NCBI GenBank assembly: GCA_016927315.1
Contig: JAFGMV010000040.1
Span: forward strand, 1-64,000
DNA from: Anaerolineales bacterium
GTDB lineage: Bacteria; Chloroflexota; Anaerolineae; Anaerolineales; Villigracilaceae
Reading direction: 5' to 3'
DNA: 64,000 nt
Each line of letters opens with the position of its first letter. The stretch's first letter is position 1. Shown piece by piece: positions 17,556-26,754 of this stretch. Under the pieces are notes generated by a model, which did not search any database, was not told the origin of the DNA, and was given only the letters and a program-made list of their open reading frames with translations. Made by a program: the position numbers and the translations under genes.

Positions 17556-18851
17556 ATGAGTAATTTTGTCATTTCTGTAGAGAGTCTTTCAAAGGTTTAC
17601 CGACTGGGCCAGATTGGTACGGGTACCTTTTCGCATGACTTGAACCTTTGGTGGGCAAGGGTGCATGGAAAGCCAAACCCGATGCGGCGAATTGGCGAAA
17701 CGGATCACGGCAATCGGGCTGGAGATGAGATCTGGGCGCTGCGGGATATTAATTTCTCGGTCCAGCAGGGAGAAGTACTGGGGATCATTGGCCGTAATGG
17801 CGCCGGGAAGAGCACCCTGTTGAAGATTTTGTCCCGGATTACCTCGCCGACCCGCGGCAGGATCAGGGTCAAGGGGCGCGTGGCCAGTCTCTTGGAAGTC
17901 GGTACGGGCTTTCACCCTGAATTGACCGGCAGAGAGAATATATATTTGAATGGGGCAATTTTAGGGATGAGCCGTTTCGAGATCGATCGTAAATTTGATG
18001 AGATTGTAGATTTTTCCGGCGTGGAGACTTTTATTGACACACCCGTCAAGCGCTACTCCAGCGGGATGTATGTACGGTTGGCTTTTGCAGTGGCTGCACA
18101 TCTGGATCCGGAGATCCTGGTTGTGGACGAGGTATTGGCGGTGGGGGATGCCGAGTTTCAAAAGAAGTGTTTAGGCAAGATGGGTGAAGTGGCAAAAGGC
18201 GGGCGGACGGTTTTATTCGTGAGTCACAATTTACCAATGATACGACAACTATGCCGCCGGGCAATTTTATTGAATCGAGGAGACCTTGTTCAGCAAGGTG
18301 ATTCTGAAAGGGTTGTATCGGATTATCTTGCGAAAGCATTTGCTGGACAATACTCAGAAGATGTCTGTTCAATAATATCTTCTTTTTTTTCAGACCCGGC
18401 TTTCCGTTTGCTTGATGTTCGGGTATTACAAAATGGAAAAGAGACAAATTTTGTCGGTAATGGTGAGCCTGTTCAGATAGAAATTGAATACAATGTCTTG
18501 GAGAAAACACATGGCTTGCGAGTGTTTTTCGATTTGTATGATAAGAATGAAGTGCTGCTTTTTCGTTCGTTCCATGATTCAGGGGAACAGGTTATCGTAC
18601 CAATGCAAAAAGGGCATTATCTTTCCAAGATGGAAATCCCAGCTAATTGGCTTGCCCCTTCAATTTATTCCCTTCAATTTCATGCTGGGATCCATAATAC
18701 GCGTATGTTAATGCCTTCAGACGTGAGAATTCCGATATATGTTCATAACACCGGGATAGTGAATAAAGCTTATGCTGGCGACCCTATTCGTGGCAGCCTG
18801 GCTCCCAACTTCGATTGGATAACAATTCGATTAGGGACCTCCCAGGGATGA
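17556..18851 (+). CDS. wzt: Polysaccharide ABC transporter ATPase with Wzt C-terminal domain
   Basis: A 431-residue ATPase partner of the permease. Walker A is GRNGAGKST at residues 79-87, the signature is YSSGM at 167-171, and Walker B is ILVVDE at 187-192. An extra C-terminal beta-sandwich of about 150 residues (about 280-431) includes VQIEIEYNVLEKTHGLRVFF. In Wzt of E. coli O8/O9a this extra domain recognises the capped, often methylated, non-reducing end of the finished glycan before export. The next gene, an FkbM methyltransferase, overlaps the stop codon as ATGA, which suggests coupled synthesis of exporter and capping enzyme (inference). Confidence 0.92.
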   Translation: MSNFVISVESLSKVYRLGQIGTGTFSHDLNLWWARVHGKPNPMRRIGETDHGNRAGDEIWALRDINFSVQQGEVLGIIGRNGAGKSTLLKILSRITSPTRGRIRVKGRVASLLEVGTGFHPELTGRENIYLNGAILGMSRFEIDRKFDEIVDFSGVETFIDTPVKRYSSGMYVRLAFAVAAHLDPEILVVDEVLAVGDAEFQKKCLGKMGEVAKGGRTVLFVSHNLPMIRQLCRRAILLNRGDLVQQGDSERVVSDYLAKAFAGQYSEDVCSIISSFFSDPAFRLLDVRVLQNGKETNFVGNGEPVQIEIEYNVLEKTHGLRVFFDLYDKNEVLLFRSFHDSGEQVIVPMQKGHYLSKMEIPANWLAPSIYSLQFHAGIHNTRMLMPSDVRIPIYVHNTGIVNKAYAGDPIRGSLAPNFDWITIRLGTSQG

Positions 18852-19633
18852 AAACCTTCTATAGTCAAAATGGGGAGGATTTTTTACTTTGGTCCGTATT
18901 TCAAAGTAAGAAAAAACCTGGCATTTTCATCGAAGTTGGTGCGCTGGATGGAATACGTTTCAGCAACACATTTTATTTTGAGCGTGAAGGTTGGACGGGG
19001 GTTTGTGTGGAACCCCATCCTGATTATTTCCTGCTTTTGCAGAAGAATCGCCCTGGCAGTTTTTGCGTGGAACTGGCGGCGAGCAATCGAATAGGGAAGC
19101 TCGATTTTTATGCAGCTTCTCATGGGGATTTTTCAACCTTGCTTGAAGAAAACACCCGTGATGAAATGCTTTCCAGGAAGATGGCAGGTTATAAAAGAAT
19201 ACCGGTTTCGATCTCAACGCTGAATTTAATTTTGGAAGGTGCAGGAATGGTTCCGCCGATCGATATCGTGTCCATTGATGTTGAAGGGGCAGAATTGGAT
19301 GTGTTGGATGGTTTCAATCTTTCTTACTACAAACCTGAAGTTTTGATTATCGAAGCAAATGATGAATTTGCAGATATGAAGCTGGATGCTTATATGCGTC
19401 AACATAACTATCATAAGTCTGGGCGGATGGGTCGTTCAAATAATTTTTATTGCCGCTCATGGCTTACTGCCGTAAAATTGTCTTTGATACCTGTACGGTG
19501 CACTGTAAGTGTTCAGCCATTGATAGGAGAAAACAAAGCTGTGGAGTTTCGTGAGCTCAGATTGCCAAGTTTAAAAGCACAAGCCTGGCTAAGAATCCTA
19601 AAGCGCATCCTCAGGCGGTTGAAAATTAAGTAG
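18848..19633 (+). CDS. FkbM-family methyltransferase
   Basis: A methyltransferase of about 261 residues, beginning MKTFYSQNGEDFLLW, the usual opening of this FkbM subgroup. The SAM site is FIEVGALDGIRFSNTFYFE with CVEPHPDYF, and the later motif is DIVSIDVEGAELDVLDGF. It probably O-methylates a sugar. The ATG overlaps the TGA of wzt, so the two are translationally coupled. A role as chain-end capping methyltransferase recognised by the Wzt C-terminal domain is a reasonable guess. The base composition is more AT-rich than in the flanking exporter genes. Confidence 0.85.
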   Translation: MKTFYSQNGEDFLLWSVFQSKKKPGIFIEVGALDGIRFSNTFYFEREGWTGVCVEPHPDYFLLLQKNRPGSFCVELAASNRIGKLDFYAASHGDFSTLLEENTRDEMLSRKMAGYKRIPVSISTLNLILEGAGMVPPIDIVSIDVEGAELDVLDGFNLSYYKPEVLIIEANDEFADMKLDAYMRQHNYHKSGRMGRSNNFYCRSWLTAVKLSLIPVRCTVSVQPLIGENKAVEFRELRLPSLKAQAWLRILKRILRRLKIK

Positions 19634-19714
19634 CCCAAAAAATTGATGCTAGCCGCCGGACGTTTTAATAATAACAAGTTAATAGTTCCTAATCTGAATA
19701 CTGAAAAGTGAGGC

Positions 19715-20569
19715 GTGTTTGTGATCTCACATTTTTTATGGTCCGTCATCAAGATTCTTGGAAAAATAAAGGTTCGTGGTGTTTGGCGAACAAGAAAGTT
19801 AATACTAAATACTTTATTTAAAGATAAATATTTCAAAACTCCATACCTCGGCCACCATATTTATGTCTGCCCGACGCATATTATGGGAAGATTTGTGTTT
19901 GAAGGGCAGGTTTATGAACCGGAAATCATCAAAATTATCCAGACCTTCGTTCAGAACAACTTTTCTTATATAGATATTGGCGCAAATATAGGCTTGCATA
20001 CCCTGGCCGCAGCGTTTGAACGACAAAACCTCGAGCAGTTTTTTTATTCTTTCGAGCCGGAAGCAGCAATGTATTCCATGCTTAAAAAGAATTGCAGCCT
20101 TAATGGTCTCGACTTTGTAAACTGTGTTCGGGTAGGCATCGGAGATAAAGATGCGGTTCTTTCTCTGAACGTTTCGCTGACCAGTAACAAAGGCAGGAAC
20201 TCCTTTTTGCCCATCGACAATTCTAAGCCGGGGCAGGAAGTAAAAGTGGCCACCCTTGACAGCCTGTTTCTGGACAATCAAAAATTGTCAGAAAGCCCCC
20301 TGTTCATTAAGATCGATGTAGAAGGATATGAACTTCCTGTTATCCGAGGTGGGAGATGCTGGTTATCCACCATAAAAGACATTGCAATAATCTGTGAAGT
20401 CTGGCCCGAATTGATGGAAAGGAATAACATGACCGTCGACAGTTTATTCTCTCTATTTCGGGAGTGTGGATTTGACCAGCATAAGCTGATTTCAGGTGAA
20501 ACAGGGAATGCAATCTTCTATAAAGGGGACCTGGCCGGCAGGATCGTCTCTCGACTGTTGCCTGAGTAA
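19715..20569 (+). CDS. FkbM-family methyltransferase
   Basis: A 284-residue methyltransferase of the FkbM family with the SAM motif YIDIGANIGLHTLAAAF, then FYSFEPEAAMYSMLKKN, and FIKIDVEGYELPVIRGG. The N-terminal 75 residues are basic with a short hydrophobic start and may help membrane association. The start is GTG at 19715, with GTGAGG just upstream as a possible ribosome-binding site. The sequence is AT-rich compared with the housekeeping genes, common for glycan loci exchanged between strains. It is distinct from the FkbM gene before it (little sequence in common outside motifs), so the two probably methylate different positions or sugars. Confidence 0.83.
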   Translation: MFVISHFLWSVIKILGKIKVRGVWRTRKLILNTLFKDKYFKTPYLGHHIYVCPTHIMGRFVFEGQVYEPEIIKIIQTFVQNNFSYIDIGANIGLHTLAAAFERQNLEQFFYSFEPEAAMYSMLKKNCSLNGLDFVNCVRVGIGDKDAVLSLNVSLTSNKGRNSFLPIDNSKPGQEVKVATLDSLFLDNQKLSESPLFIKIDVEGYELPVIRGGRCWLSTIKDIAIICEVWPELMERNNMTVDSLFSLFRECGFDQHKLISGETGNAIFYKGDLAGRIVSRLLPE

Positions 20570-20599
20570 AAAAATATTTGCTGGTGCAATGACAGCAAC

Positions 20600-21760
20600 A
20601 TGACCGATAAGCCGTTTCTTTTCATAAGCTGTATGCCTCTTGAGAACCCGCGTTCGGCCTCTATGGCCTATATGGGGATACTGCTGGAGAAGTATGCCGA
20701 AAAGTTCGTCTGGTATTCACTTCGTCCTCCGGTGGTGAAGGATAAGCAGACCGGGTTTGGTGTTCCTTATGCATACGGCCCATCATTCAATTGGTTCAGC
20801 CGTTTTCCGAATCTCAAGCGCTGGTTTCGGCTTTTCCCTTGGGCCTGGTTTGCAGGCTGGGCGGCCGCGAAATTCGGGCGCTCCAGGGAGGTGGGTCTGG
20901 TTTATGTCGACATGGCTTTTGAAGCGGTACTGGCGGGTCGAGTCGCGGCCTGGTTGCTGAAACTGCCGATGGTGATTATGATCCACGATGATCCGGTTCA
21001 TCGAATTCGGGTGAAAGACTACCCTGAGTGGCTCGTGAAACTATATGAGCGGGAAGTAACGAAGACGTTTCGGGCGGCCAAAACCTGTGCTGTAATTTCG
21101 GATTATATGGGGGAAAAATATGAGCGCCAGTATGGCGTGCAGACCACGACGTTGTATCCGGGTGTGACAGCAGATAAGTGCTTGGAAATCCGTTCTCTTG
21201 ATCCCAAGAAAGGACCGGTTATGATCGGATCGGTAGGCAGCATTGGATCTGTAGAGAACTGGGAGTTACTGCTGAGTACTGTCAAGAACTTGAATTCAAA
21301 AAGTGACAGGAGAAAATTCAAGGTTTTACATATCGGTCATCTACCGGTTGGCTTCCCAACCAGCGATGACCTTGAAGTCACCGGGTGGGTTCCGGAGTCA
21401 GAATTTACCACACACCTGGGGAGGTTGGATATATGTTTCTTGAACTGGTCATTCTCTCCTGAACTTGCAGAGACAGGTAGGACCTCGTTTCCATTGAAGA
21501 TCCATTCCTATATTCGAGCCCAGGTTCCTTTCCTGGCGTTGGGACCTGTCTGGAGCAGTGTTGTCCGTTTTGTGCAGGATTATCAATGCGGTCTCTGTTG
21601 TACCGAAGAAAATGTCCCCCTGCTTGGGGAAAAAATAAGCGAACTGATTCATCCCGAAACATATCTTGAGGTAGTTAACCGGGTCAAGGAATTGAAAAGA
21701 CAATTCTCACGGGATGAATTCTTTGCCCGTTTTGAAAAGTTTGTCTCTCTTGATGCTTGA
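20600..21760 (+). CDS. Glycosyltransferase, GT-B fold
   Basis: A 386-residue protein with the two-Rossmann layout of GT-B glycosyltransferases. The N-terminal half includes AKTCAVISDYMGEKYERQYG. A linker and a C-terminal nucleotide-binding half follow, with GSVGSIGSVENWELLL and HIGHLPVGFPTSDDLEVTGW (seen in parts). The usual E-x7-E pair of GT4 enzymes is not clear; SFPLKIHSYIRAQVPFLAL occupies its place. Donor and acceptor cannot be told. It lies between two FkbM genes with short gaps, inside the single-direction glycan operon. Confidence 0.75.
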   Translation: MTDKPFLFISCMPLENPRSASMAYMGILLEKYAEKFVWYSLRPPVVKDKQTGFGVPYAYGPSFNWFSRFPNLKRWFRLFPWAWFAGWAAAKFGRSREVGLVYVDMAFEAVLAGRVAAWLLKLPMVIMIHDDPVHRIRVKDYPEWLVKLYEREVTKTFRAAKTCAVISDYMGEKYERQYGVQTTTLYPGVTADKCLEIRSLDPKKGPVMIGSVGSIGSVENWELLLSTVKNLNSKSDRRKFKVLHIGHLPVGFPTSDDLEVTGWVPESEFTTHLGRLDICFLNWSFSPELAETGRTSFPLKIHSYIRAQVPFLALGPVWSSVVRFVQDYQCGLCCTEENVPLLGEKISELIHPETYLEVVNRVKELKRQFSRDEFFARFEKFVSLDA

Positions 21761-21801
21761 AATGGTACCATTGATTTTGAATACAAAAACAGGAAATACA
21801 A

Positions 21802-22572
21802 ATGCTCAGGAAAATACTGCGGAAATTTGGAATTAATAGTTCTACGAAAAAAACGACAAAGTATGAGTGGGAAGCAATAAAGACGGGTTTTTTGTCAGGT
21901 TTGACTTTGTACCTTCCTGATGAATGGGGTCTTGAAATCGTTCAAGGACAGCATGAAAAGGAATTCCTCGAGGTGATCAAGCGTTTTGCCCCAGGTGGGG
22001 GTGTATTTTATGATGTGGGCGCCCATTATGGCTGGTTTACAGCAGCCTGGCTGCACCTTGGAGGTGAGTATGTTGAGGCGTTTGAACCCCTTGATGAAAA
22101 CCAAACAGTACTCAGAAAAATGTTGACTTTCAACGGCATGGAAGATAAAGTGCGTATTCACGATACTGCCCTGGGAAACCATACCGGAGATGATTGGCTG
22201 GCTTTATATCCGGAGGACAGCAGTCGTACATTTGTTCCGCAGCAAGGTGAGATCTATGCATTATCTGCAGGTTTGGAGAAAAGACAAATTTCGATCTGGA
22301 CTTTAACAGATCTGGCGGAAAAGGCAGAACTGAGAACTCCTCGGTTAATTAAGGTCGACGTGGAAGGGTTGGAAGGTGATGTAATAGAAGGAGCATTATC
22401 GTTTCTTGAACAAATTAACCCCATGGTGATGGTTGAAGTACATAGTACCTTGAATGGTTTACGAGTTGCAGATCAACTAGGTCGATTGGGATATGAAATG
22501 AAAATATTGGGGATGAAGGGGAAACGGAGTAGCCTGCCGCTTGTCTTGTGGACCCATCCAAAAGATCGATAA
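21802..22572 (+). CDS. FkbM-family methyltransferase
   Basis: A 256-residue methyltransferase with FYDVGAHYGWFTAAWLHL as SAM motif, then VEAFEPLDENQ, and LIKVDVEGLEGDVIEGA. It is the third FkbM gene of the locus and the fourth in the window. The gene is preceded by AGGAAA at a fitting distance from ATG 21802. Its presence between two glycosyltransferase genes suggests that it modifies one of the sugars they add. The acceptor is unknown. Confidence 0.83.
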   Translation: MLRKILRKFGINSSTKKTTKYEWEAIKTGFLSGLTLYLPDEWGLEIVQGQHEKEFLEVIKRFAPGGGVFYDVGAHYGWFTAAWLHLGGEYVEAFEPLDENQTVLRKMLTFNGMEDKVRIHDTALGNHTGDDWLALYPEDSSRTFVPQQGEIYALSAGLEKRQISIWTLTDLAEKAELRTPRLIKVDVEGLEGDVIEGALSFLEQINPMVMVEVHSTLNGLRVADQLGRLGYEMKILGMKGKRSSLPLVLWTHPKDR

Positions 22573-22590
22573 AATTCTTCAGCCTTCCTC

Positions 22591-23853
22591 ATGATTTCAC
22601 TTCAAGATCTAAAGAAAAAACCTGTTTACTTTTATACGGAATCACAAATTGCCCCGTATGGCACGGGAATTTCTATGAGACAGTACACGAATTTACGCGC
22701 TTACATGGATCTTGGCTTTAACATTGAAGTAATTCAATTTATTTATCAAAATGATAATAAAGCTGTCGACCCTCCAATATTATTACCCGATATAAAACAT
22801 ACTCCTGTATTTTATCTTCCTCAAAAACCGAATTCACTGAGTAAAATATCTTTCCATTTGAATATTGCCAAAGGTCCCAAACTGGACAGATTGTTTCCAA
22901 TCAGACCTTTTGTAATACAACAGGTAAACCTTAGGGAAAAGCGAACACCCAAAGCGATTCACCATTTTGAATATGATAATATCGCAAGCGCAGCTCTGGC
23001 TTTCCGAGACTTGAATTTAATTTGGAGTAATAATGATATCTTATCGACTCGTGTTCCATTGTTACGAGAGATGAGGAATGAGTTTGTTGGGAAAGAGATT
23101 GGTAAAGCCGTCCAGGATCGTGAACACCAAATTCGAGAGAGTGAGAACTGGATTGCCAGCCGCGTAAAGCTGATTTTGAATATAGCTGCTCACGAAAATG
23201 AAGAGTTCCGTAATAACCGGCATTACCTGCATGCAGAATTGTTCCCAATGAGTTGGCCAGATGAAGAAATTGCTCCCAGGAAACGTGCATGGTTGGCTGA
23301 CGGGATACTGCGTTTACTTCACCTGGGGAGCATCGATGCCTTCATGGGTTACGATTCCCTGAAGTTCATCTTCGAAAATGTACTACCTCTCATTCCGAAA
23401 AATAAATTAAAAAGAATGGAATGGCTGATTGCAGGTAAAGTCGGGCAATCCCAGTATTCTCAACATATTCAGCAGTTAGCAAAAGCATATCCACAAGTCA
23501 GATTCCTGGGTTTTGTTGATGACTTGAAAGACCTTTATGGGCAGGTGGACATACAGATCGTTGGTGGAACACGTGCAACTGGCTTGCGGACCCGGATCAT
23601 CGAGTCATTTGTATTTGGGGTTCCCGTGTTGAGTACGGTTGAGGCTGCCAGGGGCGTTGCCGGGTTGTCTCCCGAAAGGAATATCATTTTGGCACAGGAT
23701 GCGGCTGCTTTTGCCAGGCTGCTGGCCGGGATGCTGACAAGGCCTGAAGCACTCGCGGATATAGCTCAAAATGCCCGCCGCACTTATGATATCTGTTATT
23801 CACGCGGCGTCGCTGTAGATCGACTCGCGAGTCTATTGGAAAAGTACCTGTAA
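22591..23853 (+). CDS. Glycosyltransferase (GT4-like)
   Basis: A 420-residue GT-B glycosyltransferase. The C-terminal half has the expected blocks LRLLHLGSIDAFMGYDSLKF, VRFLGFVDDLKDLYGQVDIQ (adjacent pieces) and RIIESFVFGVPVLSTVEAARG, where the E of IIESF is the likely second acidic residue of the GT4 motif. The first 230 residues are AT-rich at DNA level and the last 190 are closer to the genomic average. This may reflect different constraints or recombination inside the gene. It starts 18 nt after the preceding stop. Confidence 0.8.
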   Translation: MISLQDLKKKPVYFYTESQIAPYGTGISMRQYTNLRAYMDLGFNIEVIQFIYQNDNKAVDPPILLPDIKHTPVFYLPQKPNSLSKISFHLNIAKGPKLDRLFPIRPFVIQQVNLREKRTPKAIHHFEYDNIASAALAFRDLNLIWSNNDILSTRVPLLREMRNEFVGKEIGKAVQDREHQIRESENWIASRVKLILNIAAHENEEFRNNRHYLHAELFPMSWPDEEIAPRKRAWLADGILRLLHLGSIDAFMGYDSLKFIFENVLPLIPKNKLKRMEWLIAGKVGQSQYSQHIQQLAKAYPQVRFLGFVDDLKDLYGQVDIQIVGGTRATGLRTRIIESFVFGVPVLSTVEAARGVAGLSPERNIILAQDAAAFARLLAGMLTRPEALADIAQNARRTYDICYSRGVAVDRLASLLEKYL

Positions 23854-23855
23854 CA

Positions 23856-24878
23856 ATGCCTCGAACTGGAAGACATCCCCTTAAGTTGTCTGGGTCAAAA
23901 TCAAACATACTGATCCAGCCGGTTACTGTCACGACAGCGGTCCATATCCCAATGTTGGGTGGGTATTGGGCTCAGAGTCTGGATGTGCTGCATCTGTTCT
24001 TTGAAAGTCTTTTTTCCAGTACGGATTTGCCTTTCGATTTGATGGTTTTCGATAATGGTTCTTGTGGTTCGGTTCAGGATTACCTGATAGAACTTTACCG
24101 GGGTGGAAAGATTCAATATCTGACGCTTTCTGCCCAAAATGTGAAAAAGCTGGGGGCAATGGATTACCTTTTCTCGGTTGCACCAGGTGAATATATCGCC
24201 TATGCGGATAGTGATGTGTATTTTTTGCCGGGCTGGCTGGAGAGCAGTCTTGAGATCCTGGATGCTTTTCCCGAAGCGGGGCAGGTGACTGCACTTCCAA
24301 CCATTGATAAGCGCAACCATTACATTGAAGGTACAATCAGTGGTATCCAGGGTGCAGGCGATTTGAAAATCGAACGCGGGAAGCTCATTGAGAAAGCCAG
24401 TATCGATGCCCACAGAATTAGTATCGGGCGCGAAGAAACTGATTATCTGGAGACCTCTGGAAAAAGGGATGATGTCTGCATTCGTCGGGGGGAGGTGCGT
24501 GCCTATATTTCTGCACAGGATTTCCAGTTCACGACTCGCCGGGCAGTAATCGAAAAAGTACTGCCTTTACAGGTTCGCCATACAGGGGAATATTATGATG
24601 CCATATACAGCCCGGTATTCGAATCCAAGATCAACGAGTTGGGTTTCTGGAGGTTATCTACTACTCAATATTTAATACATCATATGGGAAATTGTGTTCC
24701 GGATATTGAAAAGGAGTTAGCCGGGATTTTGGATAAACCATGGCTAACTGAAATATCGCGCGAGCGAATTAAAGAGCGCTCTGCCAGAAGGTACAGCCGA
24801 TTGTTGGAGAGCCGTCCCATTCGGGATTTGCTTAAGCGTATCTATACACTTACCTATAAACTGTTATTTGAACGTTGA
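23856..24878 (+). CDS. Glycosyltransferase family 2-like
   Basis: A 340-residue protein with a GT-A type catalytic core. FDLMVFDNGSCGSVQDYL is the start of the nucleotide-sugar site and IAYADSDVYFLPGW contains the metal-binding DSD. The C-terminal part is basic and has no transmembrane helix. Family 2 enzymes use UDP- or GDP-sugars and usually invert the anomeric configuration. The gene begins 2 nt after the previous stop and its own stop overlaps an upstream-most start of the next gene, so tight coupling is likely. Confidence 0.82.
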   Translation: MPRTGRHPLKLSGSKSNILIQPVTVTTAVHIPMLGGYWAQSLDVLHLFFESLFSSTDLPFDLMVFDNGSCGSVQDYLIELYRGGKIQYLTLSAQNVKKLGAMDYLFSVAPGEYIAYADSDVYFLPGWLESSLEILDAFPEAGQVTALPTIDKRNHYIEGTISGIQGAGDLKIERGKLIEKASIDAHRISIGREETDYLETSGKRDDVCIRRGEVRAYISAQDFQFTTRRAVIEKVLPLQVRHTGEYYDAIYSPVFESKINELGFWRLSTTQYLIHHMGNCVPDIEKELAGILDKPWLTEISRERIKERSARRYSRLLESRPIRDLLKRIYTLTYKLLFER

Positions 24879-24883
24879 ATATC

Positions 24884-26035
24884 ATGAAAATTGCCTTTGC
24901 TACAATCGGCGATGCGCGTGACGTTCGTTGGGGGTCGGGTACCCCTTTTTTTTTATCCAGAGAATTAATCAAACAAGGGCATATTGTTCACTTCCTTGGC
25001 CCATTGGTAGTCCGACTGCCTTTCCTGACCAGGGTGTTCAAGCGGTTGTCCAGGAGTGCAGGGAAGAAATACTTTTCTTACCGGGATCCATTCATAGGCA
25101 GGGTGTTAGGACGGGCGGTTGAGCGCAAGTTAGTTCAACTAGATTATGATGTGCTGCTGACTAATGATTTTTGCCTGGCTGGATATACCCGAACTGAGAA
25201 GCCAATCATTCTATATACCGATGCTATCTTCCCTTACAATTATTCTGAAAATGTCCATCCCTGGTTGGATAATATTTCCGTTGTAGGTGTGATCTTTTGC
25301 CAGCTGACAACCAGACGTGGGATGCAAAATTCAGATCAATGTATTTTTGCTAGTTACTATGGGCAATCAGAAGCCGTTAAATATAAATTGCCAGGTGTGA
25401 GGAGTGTGGTTATCCCTTATGGAGCAAATATTGACCCTCCTTTGAAAGCTAATCCGAGAAGCATAGACAGGATTTACAAAAAAAAAGTTCTCGATTTGCT
25501 TTTTATAGGGAAAGACTGGCAGTTAAAAGGGGGAGACATCGCGGTGAAGACAACCAGGATTCTAAATGAAAAGGGAGTTAAGGCTGCATTACACGTCGTT
25601 GGCGCAGATTTGTCGGATGTTTATGTTGAGCCTTATATTCGATTCTATGGTTTGTTGAATAAGGATAGGGAAGCAGAATGCGTAAAGCTTCAGGAACTGT
25701 TTGAATTGTGTGATGTTCTGGTCGTGCCAAGCAGAGCTGAAGGGTACGGTTTGGTTTTTGTTGAGGCTGCTGCTTATGGAATACCTTCCCTAGCCTATGA
25801 TACAACAGGAACGAAAACTTCTGTTGGAACGAACGGGGTACTTTTTGATATTTCTGAAAATGAAGAAGCCTTTGTTTCTCAAATACAACTGTGGTTAGAG
25901 CAACCTTCGCTTTACCAGCAGTATTCAAATCGTGCACTTCAAAATTATCATGACAAAGCCAATTGGGCACAGGCTATCCGGCAGTTGGTAAAAGAAATGT
26001 CGGATGCACTAAAGTTGAAACAAGATGCAGACTAA
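24884..26035 (+). CDS. Glycosyltransferase family 4-like
   Basis: A GT-B enzyme of about 383 residues. It opens with MKIAFATIGDARDVRWGSGT and ends its catalytic half with the GT4 signature RAEGYGLVFVEAAAYGIPS, with E-x7-E (EGYGLVFVE). KKKVLDLLFIGKDWQLKGG precedes it as the phosphate-binding part. ATG at 24884 is preferred over a TTG at 24875 that overlaps the preceding stop. The end overlaps the next gene by 11 nt. Retaining transfer from a nucleotide sugar is expected; donor and acceptor are unknown. Confidence 0.85.
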   Translation: MKIAFATIGDARDVRWGSGTPFFLSRELIKQGHIVHFLGPLVVRLPFLTRVFKRLSRSAGKKYFSYRDPFIGRVLGRAVERKLVQLDYDVLLTNDFCLAGYTRTEKPIILYTDAIFPYNYSENVHPWLDNISVVGVIFCQLTTRRGMQNSDQCIFASYYGQSEAVKYKLPGVRSVVIPYGANIDPPLKANPRSIDRIYKKKVLDLLFIGKDWQLKGGDIAVKTTRILNEKGVKAALHVVGADLSDVYVEPYIRFYGLLNKDREAECVKLQELFELCDVLVVPSRAEGYGLVFVEAAAYGIPSLAYDTTGTKTSVGTNGVLFDISENEEAFVSQIQLWLEQPSLYQQYSNRALQNYHDKANWAQAIRQLVKEMSDALKLKQDAD

Positions 26036-26753
26036 GACCACTCCGATAGAAGCTCAAGAATCGCTGTACCGTTTGCCGTATCATTGGTTCCCGGAACCAT
26101 GGTTAAGGCAGTTTGAAAGAGAAGAAAAGAAACGCATCATTCATTCATTGATACATAAACATCATAATGGTGTTCCTTCACGATATCTGGACGTTGGGTG
26201 TGGGGATGGGAGGTGGACCTCTGATATTCGCGATGTGCTCACAGATATTTTCAATAAAGATATCGATACCTACGGGATAGATTTCTCGGAAAGGGCGATT
26301 GGTTTTGCAAAATTAATAAAGCCAGAAATTAAGTTTCAGGTTTCCCCCGGAGAAGATATTCCTTTCCCTGGATCATACTTTGATTTACTCACTTCGATTG
26401 AGGTGATTGAGCATGTGGAGGATTCATCTGAGAAAAAGTACATGACAGAATTGCGTCGAGTCATCCACCAGGAAGGTCTGGTTTTGTTAACAACGCCGAG
26501 TTGGCATCTCAGGCTGCCAGAGCACCATTTCAGGCATTACACAGTTGAGAGGCTTACCCGGCTGGCGAATCATGCAGGCTTTCAGGTATTGGAAGTTCGA
26601 GGGCAGTCGATTCCTTATTATTTTTACCCACTGCGGAGGATGCGAATAATCCTTGAAGGCTTTCCCAAGCTCTGGCGGATTTGGAGATATACCTATAAGG
26701 AAGTGGCTCCCGAAAAGGCATTGAATCTTTTCGTTGCCTTGCGACCGGTTTGA
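26025..26753 (+). CDS. Class I SAM-dependent methyltransferase
   Basis: A 242-residue methyltransferase with motif I LDVGCGDGRWTSDI at about residues 52-65, motif II-like YGIDFSERAIGFAK, and FDLLTSIEVIEHVEDSSEKK, typical of methyltransferase domain 11/23 proteins in glycan clusters. It overlaps the upstream glycosyltransferase gene by 11 nt, and the next gene starts just after its stop. A sugar or lipid-carrier-linked acceptor is likely from context only. Confidence 0.82.
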   Translation: MQTKTTPIEAQESLYRLPYHWFPEPWLRQFEREEKKRIIHSLIHKHHNGVPSRYLDVGCGDGRWTSDIRDVLTDIFNKDIDTYGIDFSERAIGFAKLIKPEIKFQVSPGEDIPFPGSYFDLLTSIEVIEHVEDSSEKKYMTELRRVIHQEGLVLLTTPSWHLRLPEHHFRHYTVERLTRLANHAGFQVLEVRGQSIPYYFYPLRRMRIILEGFPKLWRIWRYTYKEVAPEKALNLFVALRPV

Positions 26754-26754
26754 A

